From: Streptomyces buecherae
Lineage (GTDB): Bacteria > Actinomycetota > Actinomycetes > Streptomycetales > Streptomycetaceae
NCBI RefSeq assembly: GCF_014295035.1
Contig: NZ_CP060404.1
Location: 600,001-664,000 of the forward strand
Length of the DNA stretch: 64,000 nt
Reading direction: 5' to 3'
The notes beneath the pieces were generated by a model. That model saw only the letters and a program-made list of their open reading frames with translations. It searched no databases and was not told the DNA's origin. Positions 34,301-42,645 of the stretch are shown piece after piece. Positions within the stretch are counted from its first letter, which is position 1; the number at the start of each line of letters is the position of its first letter. Position numbers and translations under genes: made by a program.

Positions 34301-34958
34301 GGATGGGCGAGAGGTACGCGTCGACGACGGTGGTGTCGCCACGCGGCACCAGCTTCATCAGCGGGCTCACCTCGTGCGAGCAGCTCACCTGGGCGAAGCC
34401 CACCTCCCGGGCCACGGCGCCCACGGCCCGCTCATGCCGTGGGTACCGGTAGCCGTGGGTGAGGACGACGGCGGCGGCCCGCAGGCCGTCGCGGTGGGCG
34501 GCCCGCAGCTCCCGCCGCACGGCGTCCAGTTCCAGCGGTCGCACCACCTCCCCGTGCGCGCCGAGCCGCTCGGGAACCTCGATCACGCGGGCGTACAGCG
34601 CCTCGGGCAGCGCGATGTGCCGGTCGAAGATGCGCGGCCGGTTCTGGTACGCGATGCGCAGCGCGTCCCGGAACCCCTCGGTGACCACCAGGACGGTGGG
34701 CTCGCCCGAGCGTTCGAGCAGGGCGTTGGTGGCCACCGTGGTGCCCATCTTGACGACGGCGATCCGCTCGGCGGGCAGCGGCTGCCCGGGCGCGAGGCCG
34801 AGCGTGTCGCGGATGCCGGCGACGGCCGCGTCCCGCGCCCGCTCGGGGTGGTGCGACAGCAGCTTCCTGGTCACCAGGCGCCCGTCCGGCCGCCGGCCCA
34901 CGACGTCCGTGAAGGTGCCACCCCGATCGATCCAGAACTCCCAGCGTCCCGTCGTCAT
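31335..34958 (-). CDS. ATP-dependent 5-oxoprolinase, single-chain (OPLAH-type)
   Basis: A 1207-residue fusion of hydantoinase A and hydantoinase B domains, the organisation of eukaryotic-type 5-oxoprolinase, which hydrolyses 5-oxoproline to glutamate with ATP. The N-terminal part starts [19 protein letters not shown] and continues with [14 protein letters not shown] and [21 protein letters not shown] (phosphate-binding, actin-like fold). The B part contains [41 protein letters not shown] and [14 protein letters not shown] hydantoinase/N-methylhydantoinase activity is the alternative, but the full-length fusion and opening sequence favour oxoprolinase. ATG 34958 follows a GACAAT box by six bases. 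This is a second 5-oxoproline enzyme within 7 kb of pxpABC. Confidence 0.85.
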   Translation of the reverse strand: MTTGRWEFWIDRGGTFTDVVGRRPDGRLVTRKLLSHHPERARDAAVAGIRDTLGLAPGQPLPAERIAVVKMGTTVATNALLERSGEPTVLVVTEGFRDALRIAYQNRPRIFDRHIALPEALYARVIEVPERLGAHGEVVRPLELDAVRRELRAAHRDGLRAAAVVLTHGYRYPRHERAVGAVAREVGFAQVSCSHEVSPLMKLVPRGDTTVVDAYLSPILRRYVEEVAGELRGIRLMFMQSNGGLREAAHFRGKDAVLSGPAGGVVGMARSAAEAGHERVIGFDMGGTSTDVSHYAGEFERVYGTEVAGVRMRAPMMDIHTVAAGGGSVLRFDGQRYRVGPDSAGAVPGPACYRRGGPLTVTDANVMLGRLQADHFPAVFGPHADQPLDVAAVREGFAALAAEIAAATGDRRGPEHVAAGYLDIAVLNMATAVKKISVQRGHDVTRYALTTFGGAGGQHACAVADALGITTVIVPPLAGVLSAYGIGVADATAMREAAVEVRLDDPAGMDRVCSVSAELAERTRAELAADGLPGEAITTVTRVHLRYAGTDSAIAVPLADAAAMTADFAREHRARYAFTMDKPLVAEAVAVEARCAAAPAHVSTGPAAREDAAGAGEAPQPPPTVRMFAAGRWRPTRLYRRADLRPGDTLGGPALVVEADATTVVEPDWRASVGERGHLLLTRVRPRPRTVAAGTGADPVLLEVFNSLFMAIAEHMGVRLENTAHSVNIKERLDFSCALFDAEGNLIANAPHIPVHLGSMGESIKEVLRRDTGAMRPGDVYAINDPYHGGTHLPDVTVVTPVFDDAGQRLLFLVASRGHHADIGGSTPGSMPAFSRTIEEEGVLFDNWLLVRGGELRERATRHLLTSARYPSRAPETNLADLRAQIAANEKGVRELRRMVDQFGLDVVHAYMGHVRANAEESVRAIIAGLRDGSYRYETDSGAVIQVALRVDHRTRGAVVDFAGTSAQQPGNANAPSSVVMAAVLYVFRTLVAHDIPLNSGCLAPLDVRIPEGSMLAPTYPAATVAGNVETSQAVTGALYGALGVQAEGSGTMNNITFGNDRVQYYETLASGSGAGDGFDGADAVQTHMTNSRLTDPEVLEWRYPVRVETFAVRRGSGGWGRWRGGCGVTRRIRCLEPMTIALLSGHRRVAPYGMAGGGPGALGVNLLERADGGVRTLAGCDVVRAAAGDALVVHTPGGGGYGKPEE

Positions 34959-35096
34959 CCCCGCATTGTCACAGCGCACAGCGGTACGGAGCGGGTACGC
35001 GGCCGGGGAGCGAGCGATCTGGACCGGTACGGGGTAGGGGCGCGGGGGCGCCTGTCGGGCGTCGCCGGGAACGGGAGGGACGGGGACGGGGCGGGG

Positions 35097-36301
35097 TCAC
35101 GCCGCGCTGCCGGCGCGCAGGGCGCGCGCGGGCGCGCCACGGGTGGCCGTCAGCGCGCCACGGGTGGCCGCGCGCGCCCGCGCGTCCAGCAGGTGCGCGG
35201 TGCCCGTCAGGTGGTGGCCGCTCTCCAGGGCGGCCTGCCGGACCAAGTCCGGCAGCAGGTCGCGGCACCGGTCGAAGACCCAGCGCGTGCCGCGCGTGGC
35301 CAGCCACCAGGTGCCGTCGGCGAACGTCGGCGGCGGGCCGTCGGGCTCGACCGAGGGCGCGGGCCCGAGTCGCGCGCCCCGCCGGCCGAGCGCCGCGTGG
35401 AACTCCCGGGCCAGCAGCCGGTGGCCCAGCTCGCTGGGGTGCAGCCGGTCCACGCCGCGCGCCGCCCGGTCCGTCACCCAGGCGCACCCGGCCAGGTGCG
35501 CGTGGACCGCCCCGTACCGCCGGGCCAGCACGTGCACCACCGTGTTGAGGGCACGCGTCCGACGAGTCAGGGGCGCGGCCAGCGGGCGCGGCAGGCCCAG
35601 CGCGCGCCCCGGGTTGGGCAGGCAGGCGGTGAGCAGGACGGCGCCATCGGCGCGCAGGGCGCGCATCGCGAGGTCGAGCGCCCGCGCGAGCTGGTCGATG
35701 TCGAACGCCGCGCGCAACGTGTCGTTGCCGCCCACCACCACGGAGGCCAACTCGGGCCGCGACCGGCGGGCAGCTGCCCCTCGACCATCTCGGCGACCAG
35801 CGCCCCGCTACGGGCGAGGTTGACGAACTCCACCCGGCGCGGACGCCCGTCCAGCCGCCGGCCCACTCCGGCATACGGGCCGCCCGCCAGGTGACCGGAC
35901 CGGGCCGGGCCCGGGTCCGCCCCGGCCGTGCCGGCGCACCCGCCATCGGGCTCGGCGGCGCGGTCCGGGGCGTCCTCGGGAACCAGGGCGCCCGCCAGCA
36001 GCGCGGCCCAGCCCCGCCAGCCCCCGCCGGGTGCGGGATCGCCGACGCCCGCGGTGAGCGAGTCGCCCAGGGCCACGAACCGGAACGGGGCCGCCCGGTC
36101 GGCGGGCCCCGGCGCGGCCGACGCGGGCCCCGCCGGGCCTCGGCCGGCCGCGATGTCGCGGCCGGCCCGGGCGCCGGGGACGGCCCGGGTGCCAGGGGCG
36201 GCCAGGGCGCCGGCGTCGGCCAGGGCACCGGCGTCGGCCAGGGCGCCGGCCTCGGGGGGCGGCGCCGTGGGTCGCGCGCCGGGCGCGCGCCACGCCGTCA
36301 T
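35097..36301 (-). pseudogene. SGNH/GDSL hydrolase, interrupted by a frameshift
   Basis: Two overlapping frames together make one SGNH hydrolase. The upstream frame (from ATG 36301) carries block I, FVALGDSLTAG (Ser81), after an Ala/Gly-rich N-terminus. The downstream frame carries block III GGNDTLRAAFD and block V DRLHPSELGH (catalytic Asp/His). The shift falls near 35755-35772, just before the line RPELASVVVGGND. As read, no single protein has the full catalytic triad. The ATG overlaps the stop of the upstream glycosyltransferase (ATGA), so it is the third gene of that operon. Sequencing error cannot be excluded. Confidence 0.75.
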
Positions 36302-37620
36302 GAGCCGCCTCCCCCCGGCGGCTTGGGCCCCCGCGCCGCCGCGACCACGGCGTCGGCCGTGGGCGCCGGCTCCGTCGGGGCTGGCGGCCCCGCGTCGTGC
36401 GCGGCCAGGAAGGCGGCCACCGCGAGCGGCCAGCCGAACTCCTCGGCGCGCGCCCGCGCGGCCTCGCGGCGGGCCGGCTCCGGACGGGCCAGCACGTCCT
36501 CGACGGCGTCCGCGAAGGCCCAGCCGTCGTCGGTGGCGCTGACGCCCGCCCTGTCAACGATGTCAGGCAGCGCCGACGAGGCACTGACCACCACCGGCGT
36601 ACCGCAGGCCAGCGCCTCCAGCGCGGCGAGCCCGAACGTCTCGGCCGGCCCGGGCGCCAGCACCACGTCGGCGCTCGCCTGCCACGCGGCCAGCTCCGCC
36701 CGGTGCGCCACGTGGCCCAGGAAGGTGACCGGCAACCCCTCGACACGGGCGCGCTCGGCCAACCGGGGGCGCAGCGGCCCGTCCCCCGCCACCACCAGGT
36801 GCACGGCGACCCCGCGCCGGCGCAGCGCGGCCACGGCGTCCAGGGCCCGCCCCGGCCGCTTCTCCGGCGACAACCGCGAGCACATCACCAGGAGCCTGGC
36901 CGCCCCGCTCACGTGGCGAGCCCGCAGCGCGGCGCTGTACCAGGCGGGGTGGCACTTCTCCAGATCGACACCGAGCGGGGCGCGGACGAGGTTGCGCACG
37001 CCGAGCCGTACGAACTCCCGCGCGGCCCACTCCGTCGTGCACACCACGCGCGCGTACGCCCGGGCCGTGCGCAGGTTCAGCCGGTCGGCGGCATAGCCCG
37101 CGGCGGCCGGTGGGACGCCCCAGGTGCGCAGCACGGCGTCGGCGCTCTCGTGGGAGACCATGACCGCGGGCACGCGGGCCTGCCTGGCCCACTCCCCCGT
37201 CCACCGCAGCGTGGTGCGGTCGGAGACCTCAAGGCGGTCCGGGGCGAGGCGCTCGAGGAGTCGGGCCAGGTGGCGTCGGCCGGTGAGCACCCGGTAGCCG
37301 CCGGTGCCGGGCAGCTCGTGGCCGGGGACGGTGATCACCCGTCCCTGCGCGGTGGCCTCGTCGGAAGCCCGTTCGCCGGGGATGACCAGGACCGGTTCGT
37401 GGCCCGCGGCCCGGTAGCCGGCGCCGAGTTCGCGCAGCGCGGTGCGCAGCCCGCCGGAGGTCGGGGTGACGAAGTTGGCGAGCCGCACGATGCGCAGCGG
37501 GCGTAGGGGGTGCGGTGGGTGCGGGGCCGGGGGCACGGGAGCCGTGGACAGTTCGGGAGGCGCGGAGGGCGAGGGAGGCGCGGGGGGCGAGGCGTGTCGG
37601 GGGGAGTGGAGGTCCGTCAT
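36298..37620 (-). CDS. GT4-family glycosyltransferase (second in operon)
   Basis: A 440-residue GT-B fold glycosyltransferase of family 4, the group that includes PimB-like mannosyltransferases. The N-terminal domain begins RIVRLANFVTPTSGGLRTALREL. The C-terminal donor domain has LLVMCSRLSPEKRPGRAL and the E-x7-E motif in APGPAETFGLAALEALACG. It likely transfers a nucleotide-sugar hexose to a lipid or polyol acceptor at the cytosolic membrane face. Its ATG overlaps the preceding gene's stop (ATGA), and its stop overlaps the SGNH hydrolase start; the three are one translationally coupled operon. The N-terminal approximately 40 residues are Pro/Ser-rich. Confidence 0.85.
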   Translation of the reverse strand: MTDLHSPRHASPPAPPSPSAPPELSTAPVPPAPHPPHPLRPLRIVRLANFVTPTSGGLRTALRELGAGYRAAGHEPVLVIPGERASDEATAQGRVITVPGHELPGTGGYRVLTGRRHLARLLERLAPDRLEVSDRTTLRWTGEWARQARVPAVMVSHESADAVLRTWGVPPAAAGYAADRLNLRTARAYARVVCTTEWAAREFVRLGVRNLVRAPLGVDLEKCHPAWYSAALRARHVSGAARLLVMCSRLSPEKRPGRALDAVAALRRRGVAVHLVVAGDGPLRPRLAERARVEGLPVTFLGHVAHRAELAAWQASADVVLAPGPAETFGLAALEALACGTPVVVSASSALPDIVDRAGVSATDDGWAFADAVEDVLARPEPARREAARARAEEFGWPLAVAAFLAAHDAGPPAPTEPAPTADAVVAAARGPKPPGGGGS

Positions 37621-38762
37621 GCCGCCCTGCCCTCCGCGACCCGCCCCGTGCGCTCGGCCAGGACCTCGGCGTAGTGGTCGAGCAGGAGGTCGCCCACCAT
37701 CTCCCAGGTGCGCCCCTCCACGGCGGCGCGCCCGGCCCGGCCAAGCTCGGCTCGCAGCCGCGGCGATTCGGCCAACAGCGCGACCGCGTCGAGCACGGCG
37801 GCCGAGTCGCCCGGCGGCACCAGCAGCCCGGTGCGCCCGTGCGCGATCAGGTCGAGCGGCCCGCCCACGGCGGGAGCGACCACCGGCACGCCGCTGGCCT
37901 GCGCCTCCTGCACGGTCTGGCAGAACGTCTCCTGTGGCCCGGTGTGTACGAAGACGTCCAACGAGGCGAAGACGCGCGCGAGTTCGTCGCCGGTACGGCG
38001 GCCGAGGAAGCGGGCCCCGGGCAGCGCCGCGCGCAGCCCGGCCGCGCTCGGCCCGTCGCCGACGACGACCAACCGCACGCCGGGCAGGGCGGCTACCGGA
38101 GCGAGCAGTTCGACGCACTTCTCGGGCGCCAGCCGGCCGACGTACCCGACGATCAGCTCGCCACCCGGGGCGAGGCCACGGCGCAGTTCGGGATCGCGCA
38201 GCGCGGGGCGGAAGCGGGCGGTGTCGACGCCGCGTGGCCACAGCGCGATCCGTGGCACGCCGTGCTCGGCGAGGTCGCGGGCGGCGGCGGTGGAGGGGGC
38301 GAGGGTGCGGTCGGCGGCGGCGTGCACGGCCCGTATCCGGCGCCAGGCGGCGGACTCGCCGGTGCCGAGGTAGGTGCGCGCGTAGCCGCCGATGTCGGTC
38401 TGGTAGACGGCGACGGCGGGGACGCCCAGCCGGGTCGCCGCGGCCATGCCGCGTACGCCGAGGATGAACGGGCTGGCCAGGTGGACGAGGTCGGCACGGT
38501 GCGCGGTCAGGGTGGCGGCGAGCCGGCGGCTGGGCAGGGCGACGCGCACCTGCGGGTAGCCGGGCAGCGGCAGCGAGGGGACGCGGACGACCGGGTAGGG
38601 GTGGGTGCCGTCGCTGTCCGCCGGGCAGTCGTGCGCCCCGGCCGGGGCGAGGACCAGGGGCTGGTGGCCGCGCCGGGCGAGGTGCTGGGCGGTCTGCAGG
38701 GCGCAGTGGGAGACGCCGTTGATGTCGGGGGGAAAGGATTCGGTGACGATGGCGACACGCAT
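37617..38762 (-). CDS. GT4-family glycosyltransferase (first in operon)
   Basis: A 381-residue GT4 glycosyltransferase starting MRVAIVTESFPPDINGVSHC, very typical of mannosyltransferases acting on phosphatidylinositol or related lipids. The donor domain has IVGYVGRLAPEKCVELL and the E-x7-E region TGPQETFCQTVQEAQASGVPVVAP. The ATG at 38762 begins the homologous sequence; the frame upstream is unlike coding DNA. It leads the operon GT-GT-SGNH hydrolase. It may make or modify a glycolipid or cell-surface glycan; the exact acceptor cannot be inferred. Confidence 0.87.
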   Translation of the reverse strand: MRVAIVTESFPPDINGVSHCALQTAQHLARRGHQPLVLAPAGAHDCPADSDGTHPYPVVRVPSLPLPGYPQVRVALPSRRLAATLTAHRADLVHLASPFILGVRGMAAATRLGVPAVAVYQTDIGGYARTYLGTGESAAWRRIRAVHAAADRTLAPSTAAARDLAEHGVPRIALWPRGVDTARFRPALRDPELRRGLAPGGELIVGYVGRLAPEKCVELLAPVAALPGVRLVVVGDGPSAAGLRAALPGARFLGRRTGDELARVFASLDVFVHTGPQETFCQTVQEAQASGVPVVAPAVGGPLDLIAHGRTGLLVPPGDSAAVLDAVALLAESPRLRAELGRAGRAAVEGRTWEMVGDLLLDHYAEVLAERTGRVAEGRAA

Positions 38763-39123
38763 ACCGGTGTTGTCGGCGCGCGGAACGTGACCCGGGCCAC
38801 GTGGATCTTTCCGATCAGGAAACGTCCCATGAGCGTTCGCCGCTGGTGGGTGCGGGTTCTGCCCTGCCGGACGGGTCTGTCCGGAAAACGCCCCCACGGC
38901 ACGTCGCCCCGACACCACCCGCGGCCCGGCGCCGCCCCCGCCCGCCGTGCCCACGGCACGTACGGGCGGGGCGTACGGGCGCGTCGAGGCGCCCGTGATC
39001 GGGGCGTACGGCATGGGCCTACGGCGTGGGCGCCCGTCGGCCCCGGGCCAGGCGCGCGGGCGTGCGCCGGGGCCGCGCTCGGAACCGCTCGCGATCAGTG
39101 CGGCGAGGGCCGGCGCCGGGGGG

Positions 39124-40551
39124 TCAGAGGGAGGCCGTGTCCGGGTCGATCCGGCTGCGCACGGCGGTCTGCACCTCGGCCTCCTCGGCCGGGTCCGCGG
39201 CGAGCCGGCGCAACTGGTCCACGACGCGGGAGTCGGCCGTGGCGGCGTGCCGGGCGGCGAGTTCGCGGGTCGACTCCTCGCAGTCCCACAGGCACTCCAC
39301 CGCGAATCCGGCCGCGAAGGACGGGTCGGTGGCCGCCAGGGCCCGCGCCGACCTGCCACGGAGCTGCGAGGACGAGGTCTCGCGGTAGATGTGGCGCAGC
39401 ACCGGCGCCGCGCAGGCGATGGTGAGCCGGCCCGCCCCGTCCACCAGGTCCCACAGCGGCGCGGCGTCGGGGCCCTCGGTGCGCACCACGCGGCGCAGCG
39501 CGCTCAGCACCACGGTGGCGTCGCGCTGGCCGCCCCTGCGGGCGAGGAGCGAGGCGGCGGCGGAGCCGAGCGCGTCGTCGCGGCGCGCCCAGCTTCGGGC
39601 CCTGATCAGCGAGGCGTTGCTGCGCATGCGCTCGAAGGCGCCGATGGCCGCGTCGGCCACCAGGGACGAGGGGGACTCGGCCGCCGCCTCGATGAGGGCG
39701 AGCGACTCGGGGGCGTGCTGTTCGGCCAGGTACCGCAGGGCGGTGGCGCGCGCGGCGTCGGGGCCGTGGGCGGCCGCGGCGACGATGGCCGGGTGGTCGT
39801 CGGGGCCGGCGACGGCCGTCAGGCAGCGGGCGGCCGGTCCCTGTCGGTCCTGGGTGGGGTGCTGGTCCTGGCCCTGCTGGGCCCAGTCGAGCACTTCCCG
39901 TACGCTCCAGCCCGGCCGTGGCCCGGTCGGCCGGAGCTGCCGCTGCCAGCGGTCGAAGCAGCCGCTCTCCAGGGCGGCGCGCACGCGGGCGGCGTTGCCC
40001 GGCTCGGACGTGTCCTCCGCCCACAGCCGCCAGGGGCGCGGCTCGAAGGCGTCCCTGGCCGCCGTCGCGAGCGCGGCCTCCCCCTCGGGGGTGTGCGGGA
40101 AGCGGGCCAGCACGAGGCCGCTGAGGGCACGCAGCCCACTGTCGTCGTCCCGCAGCGCCAACTCGTCGAGGGCCCACTGCCAGTTGCCACCCGTCGCGGC
40201 GTACCGGCGCAGCAGGTGCAGCGCGTCATCGCGCCCGTACGAAGCAAGGTGGCCGAGGACGGCGAGGGTGAGCCCGGTGCGCTCCTCGGCGGTGTCGATG
40301 AGGTCGTCCGGGTGGAAGAGGTGTTGTTCGATCTCTTCAAGTCCGCCGTCGAGCTCCATGCAGAGCCTGGCGTAGTACAGCGAGCGGTTCTCCACCTGCC
40401 AGTCGCGGCGTGGATCGCGCAGCACGCAGTGGTGCAGCGCTTCGAGCGCCTCGGCTCGCGGTGCCGCGAGGGCGTGCAGGGTCCCGTCACCGCGGCCTCG
40501 CTGGAGGAGACCGAGTAGGGAGCCGCTGGGCGCTATGTCTGGATCGAACAT
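39124..40551 (-). CDS. HEAT-repeat protein
   Basis: A 475-residue, Ala/Leu/Arg-rich all-helical protein built of repeated helix pairs (for example ARATALRYLAEQHAPESLALIEAAAE and LVADAAIGAFERMR), consistent with HEAT or Armadillo-like repeats; a protein-interaction scaffold. The N-terminus MFDPDIAPSGSLLGLLQRGRGDGTLHAL is typical of a widespread Streptomyces group of unknown function. ATG 40551 matches the start of homologous-looking sequence but lacks a ribosome-binding site. An in-frame TTG at 40587 has GAAGGA seven bases upstream and is a serious alternative. It is divergent from the PP2C phosphatase gene. Confidence 0.8.
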   Translation of the reverse strand: MFDPDIAPSGSLLGLLQRGRGDGTLHALAAPRAEALEALHHCVLRDPRRDWQVENRSLYYARLCMELDGGLEEIEQHLFHPDDLIDTAEERTGLTLAVLGHLASYGRDDALHLLRRYAATGGNWQWALDELALRDDDSGLRALSGLVLARFPHTPEGEAALATAARDAFEPRPWRLWAEDTSEPGNAARVRAALESGCFDRWQRQLRPTGPRPGWSVREVLDWAQQGQDQHPTQDRQGPAARCLTAVAGPDDHPAIVAAAAHGPDAARATALRYLAEQHAPESLALIEAAAESPSSLVADAAIGAFERMRSNASLIRARSWARRDDALGSAAASLLARRGGQRDATVVLSALRRVVRTEGPDAAPLWDLVDGAGRLTIACAAPVLRHIYRETSSSQLRGRSARALAATDPSFAAGFAVECLWDCEESTRELAARHAATADSRVVDQLRRLAADPAEEAEVQTAVRSRIDPDTASL

Positions 40552-40860
40552 GAGGTCAGCATCCGGGGCGGGGGGTTGGACTGGCAACGGGATTTCCTTC
40601 GATCGGCATTCTTGCCGATGTCGGCGCCGGTATGCCTGATGAATGGCAGCGGCCACGCGTCCCGAGCGCCGCAGCCTACCCGGAAGCCCCGGCTCCGCGA
40701 ATGTGCCCGGCATATCCACGGGAGGCCGCTGGCATATGTCAAGAGCACCACCGTATCGGGTATTGCCAAATCCCTTACAGTCCGTCGCAGCCTGTGCGAC
40801 AGTCGTCACCGGCCCTTCCGTCCAATCTGGTCGCGCCGCGCCTGTATCGGAGTACGTCCC
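40552..40860. other. Divergent region, HEAT protein / PP2C phosphatase
   Basis: About 310 bases with a lower GC content than the flanking genes, as expected of a double promoter. GGGTAT at 40758-40763 resembles the -10 of SigB-family stress promoters but lacks a good GTTT-type -35. GGAG at 40849-40852 serves the phosphatase. Confidence 0.35.
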
Positions 40861-42318
40861 ATGCCGTCGCCCCTCTTCGCGGACCGTCCCGCACCGCAGC
40901 CGCCCGAGCGCGGCGCTCTCGACGCACTGATCTCGCAGACCCGCCGGCTGCGCGGCGGCCTGGACGCCGTCCGCCGTGGGTCCGGGGTCGAGGACGAGCA
41001 GTTCGAGGATCCGCGCGCCCGCTGGCAGCGCGCCCTGTGCGAGTTGGCCGTCCACCACCTGGACGATCTCGGCGAGCACTTGGGCCAGCTTCGCGAGGGA
41101 GTGCCGACCGACCTCGAGGAGACGCCGCCCCGCGAGCGCCGCCCCGCCGCGCCGCCGGAGCCCGAGCACCGCTCGTTGCTGAGCCGCGTCGGCAGCGCCG
41201 AGTGGAACCTGCTCACCGACGAGGTGACCTGGTCGCCGGAGCTCTACGAGATCTTCGGACGGCAGCCGGCCGACGGCGGCCTCTCCCTGGACGAGCTGCC
41301 CTCCTGGGTACACCCCGCGGACCAGGCGGCGCTGACCGCGATGGTCACCGACTGTCTGGTGGACGGCACGCCGATCGACGGCGAGTTCCGCATCATGGGC
41401 CCGGGCCCGCGCGAGCGCACGGTGCACATGATGGGCGAGCCGGTCCTCGAAGCCGACGGAAGCACCGGCTCGATGTGGGCCGTGCTGCGCGACGTCAGCG
41501 CGCTGCGCCGCAGCCAGCAGGCCGTGCGCGAGTCCCGCGACTCCCTCCAGCGCGAGCGGCACATCGCACAGACCGAGCGCCGCCTCGCCGTCGAACTCCA
41601 GGAGGCCGTCCTCCCCCCCTGGCGCGGCTCGCTGCGCCTGCCGCACCCGACGGGCGAGGACTCCCTCGACCTCGCGGCCCACTACTTCCCCTCCGCCATC
41701 AGCGCGCTGATCGGCGGCGACTGGTACGACGCGCTGCACCTGCCCGACGGGCGCACCCTGCTCAGCGTCGGCGACCTGACCGGCCACGGGGTGGCCGCCA
41801 CCTCGGGCATGGCCACCCTGCTCGGCGCGCTGCGCGGGATGGCCGTGGCCGGCGTGGAGCCGGGCCCGCTGATGGGGTTCCTGAACCACATGCTCGACGC
41901 CGCGCCCCAACCGGCGCTCGGCAGCGCCATCTGCGCCCTCTACGACCCCCGCGCCCACACCCTCACCTGGTCCCAGGCCGGTCACCCCGCCCCGCTGCTG
42001 TTCCGCGGCGGAGCGGGGTGGTCGCTGCGACCGCCGGAGGGCGTGCTGCTCGGCGCCACCTCCGGGGCGACGTACACCCAGCGCACCGAGGTGCTGGAGC
42101 CGGGCGACATGCTCGTCCTGCACACCGACGGGCTGGCGCCCCGCGGCCCGCTGGTCGGTGACGCGACGGGAGCCGAGCGACTGCTGCGCCTCGCCGACCG
42201 GTTCGCCTCGGCCCGTACGGCACAGGAGTGCGTGCGCAGCGTCGCCGAGACCTTCGGCAACGAGGAGCGCGAGGACGACGCGTGTGTCCTCATCGCCCGG
42301 ATCGGCTCCGACGCATGA
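40861..42318 (+). CDS. PAS-PP2C (SpoIIE/RsbU-type) phosphatase
   Basis: A 485-residue cytoplasmic serine phosphatase. Residues approximately 1-100 are helical, 107-225 form a PAS fold (VGSAEWNLLTDEVTWSPELYEIFG, HPADQAAL), a linker helix follows, and 245-485 is the PP2C/SpoIIE domain. That domain carries the metal-binding Asp residues in IGGDWYDALHLPDGR and VGDLTGHG, and EDDACVLIARI near the end. Such proteins dephosphorylate anti-sigma-factor antagonists and so control stress or sporulation sigma factors. No anti-sigma or antagonist gene is adjacent, so its partner is elsewhere. GGAG lies eight bases before the ATG. Confidence 0.9.
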   Translation: MPSPLFADRPAPQPPERGALDALISQTRRLRGGLDAVRRGSGVEDEQFEDPRARWQRALCELAVHHLDDLGEHLGQLREGVPTDLEETPPRERRPAAPPEPEHRSLLSRVGSAEWNLLTDEVTWSPELYEIFGRQPADGGLSLDELPSWVHPADQAALTAMVTDCLVDGTPIDGEFRIMGPGPRERTVHMMGEPVLEADGSTGSMWAVLRDVSALRRSQQAVRESRDSLQRERHIAQTERRLAVELQEAVLPPWRGSLRLPHPTGEDSLDLAAHYFPSAISALIGGDWYDALHLPDGRTLLSVGDLTGHGVAATSGMATLLGALRGMAVAGVEPGPLMGFLNHMLDAAPQPALGSAICALYDPRAHTLTWSQAGHPAPLLFRGGAGWSLRPPEGVLLGATSGATYTQRTEVLEPGDMLVLHTDGLAPRGPLVGDATGAERLLRLADRFASARTAQECVRSVAETFGNEEREDDACVLIARIGSDA

Positions 42319-42645
42319 GCCGCCACCGCCCGCACACCGCCACGGCGGGGGTTCGTGCGACGTACGACCACACCGTCGGTCGTGCGTCGGCCCCGGCCAC
42401 CCGGCACGGTGGTGGGCGCGCGCTGGTCACGCCACAGTGCCCTGTGGCGGCCGTGCCTGCCCCGCTCGCGGCGTCCGCGTCGCTGACCGGCGTGCCGTGC
42501 GCTCGCGTGGCCCCGCCCACCGGCGGGCTCGGACCTGGGTGACCCCGGGTCACCTCCCGCAGTCGGCTCGGCCATCGCGTACGGGCCCGCGTCGGCCTGC
42601 GTGACGAGGGCCTGGGGAGAGGGTGAAGGTCGTGCCGACGGGCCG
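42319..42645. other. Convergent region with hairpins
   Basis: About 330 bases between the 3' ends of the phosphatase and the NsdA-like gene. It has a stem CGCCACAG/CTGTGGCG at 42430-42449, a shorter CCCGCC/GGCGGG stem at 42512-42527, and a 17-bp palindrome at 42538-42554. No gene seen. Confidence 0.5.
42430..42449. terminator. Terminator hairpin between convergent genes
   Basis: CGCCACAG-tgcc-CTGTGGCG: an eight-pair stem with a four-base loop, placed between the 3' ends of two convergent genes. No U-tract. Confidence 0.55.

Noticed and set aside
31374..35894. A 1506-codon plus-strand frame across the oxoprolinase and SGNH region
   Set aside because: His/Arg/Gly-rich antisense frame over a well-supported enzyme gene; no motif or ribosome-binding site.
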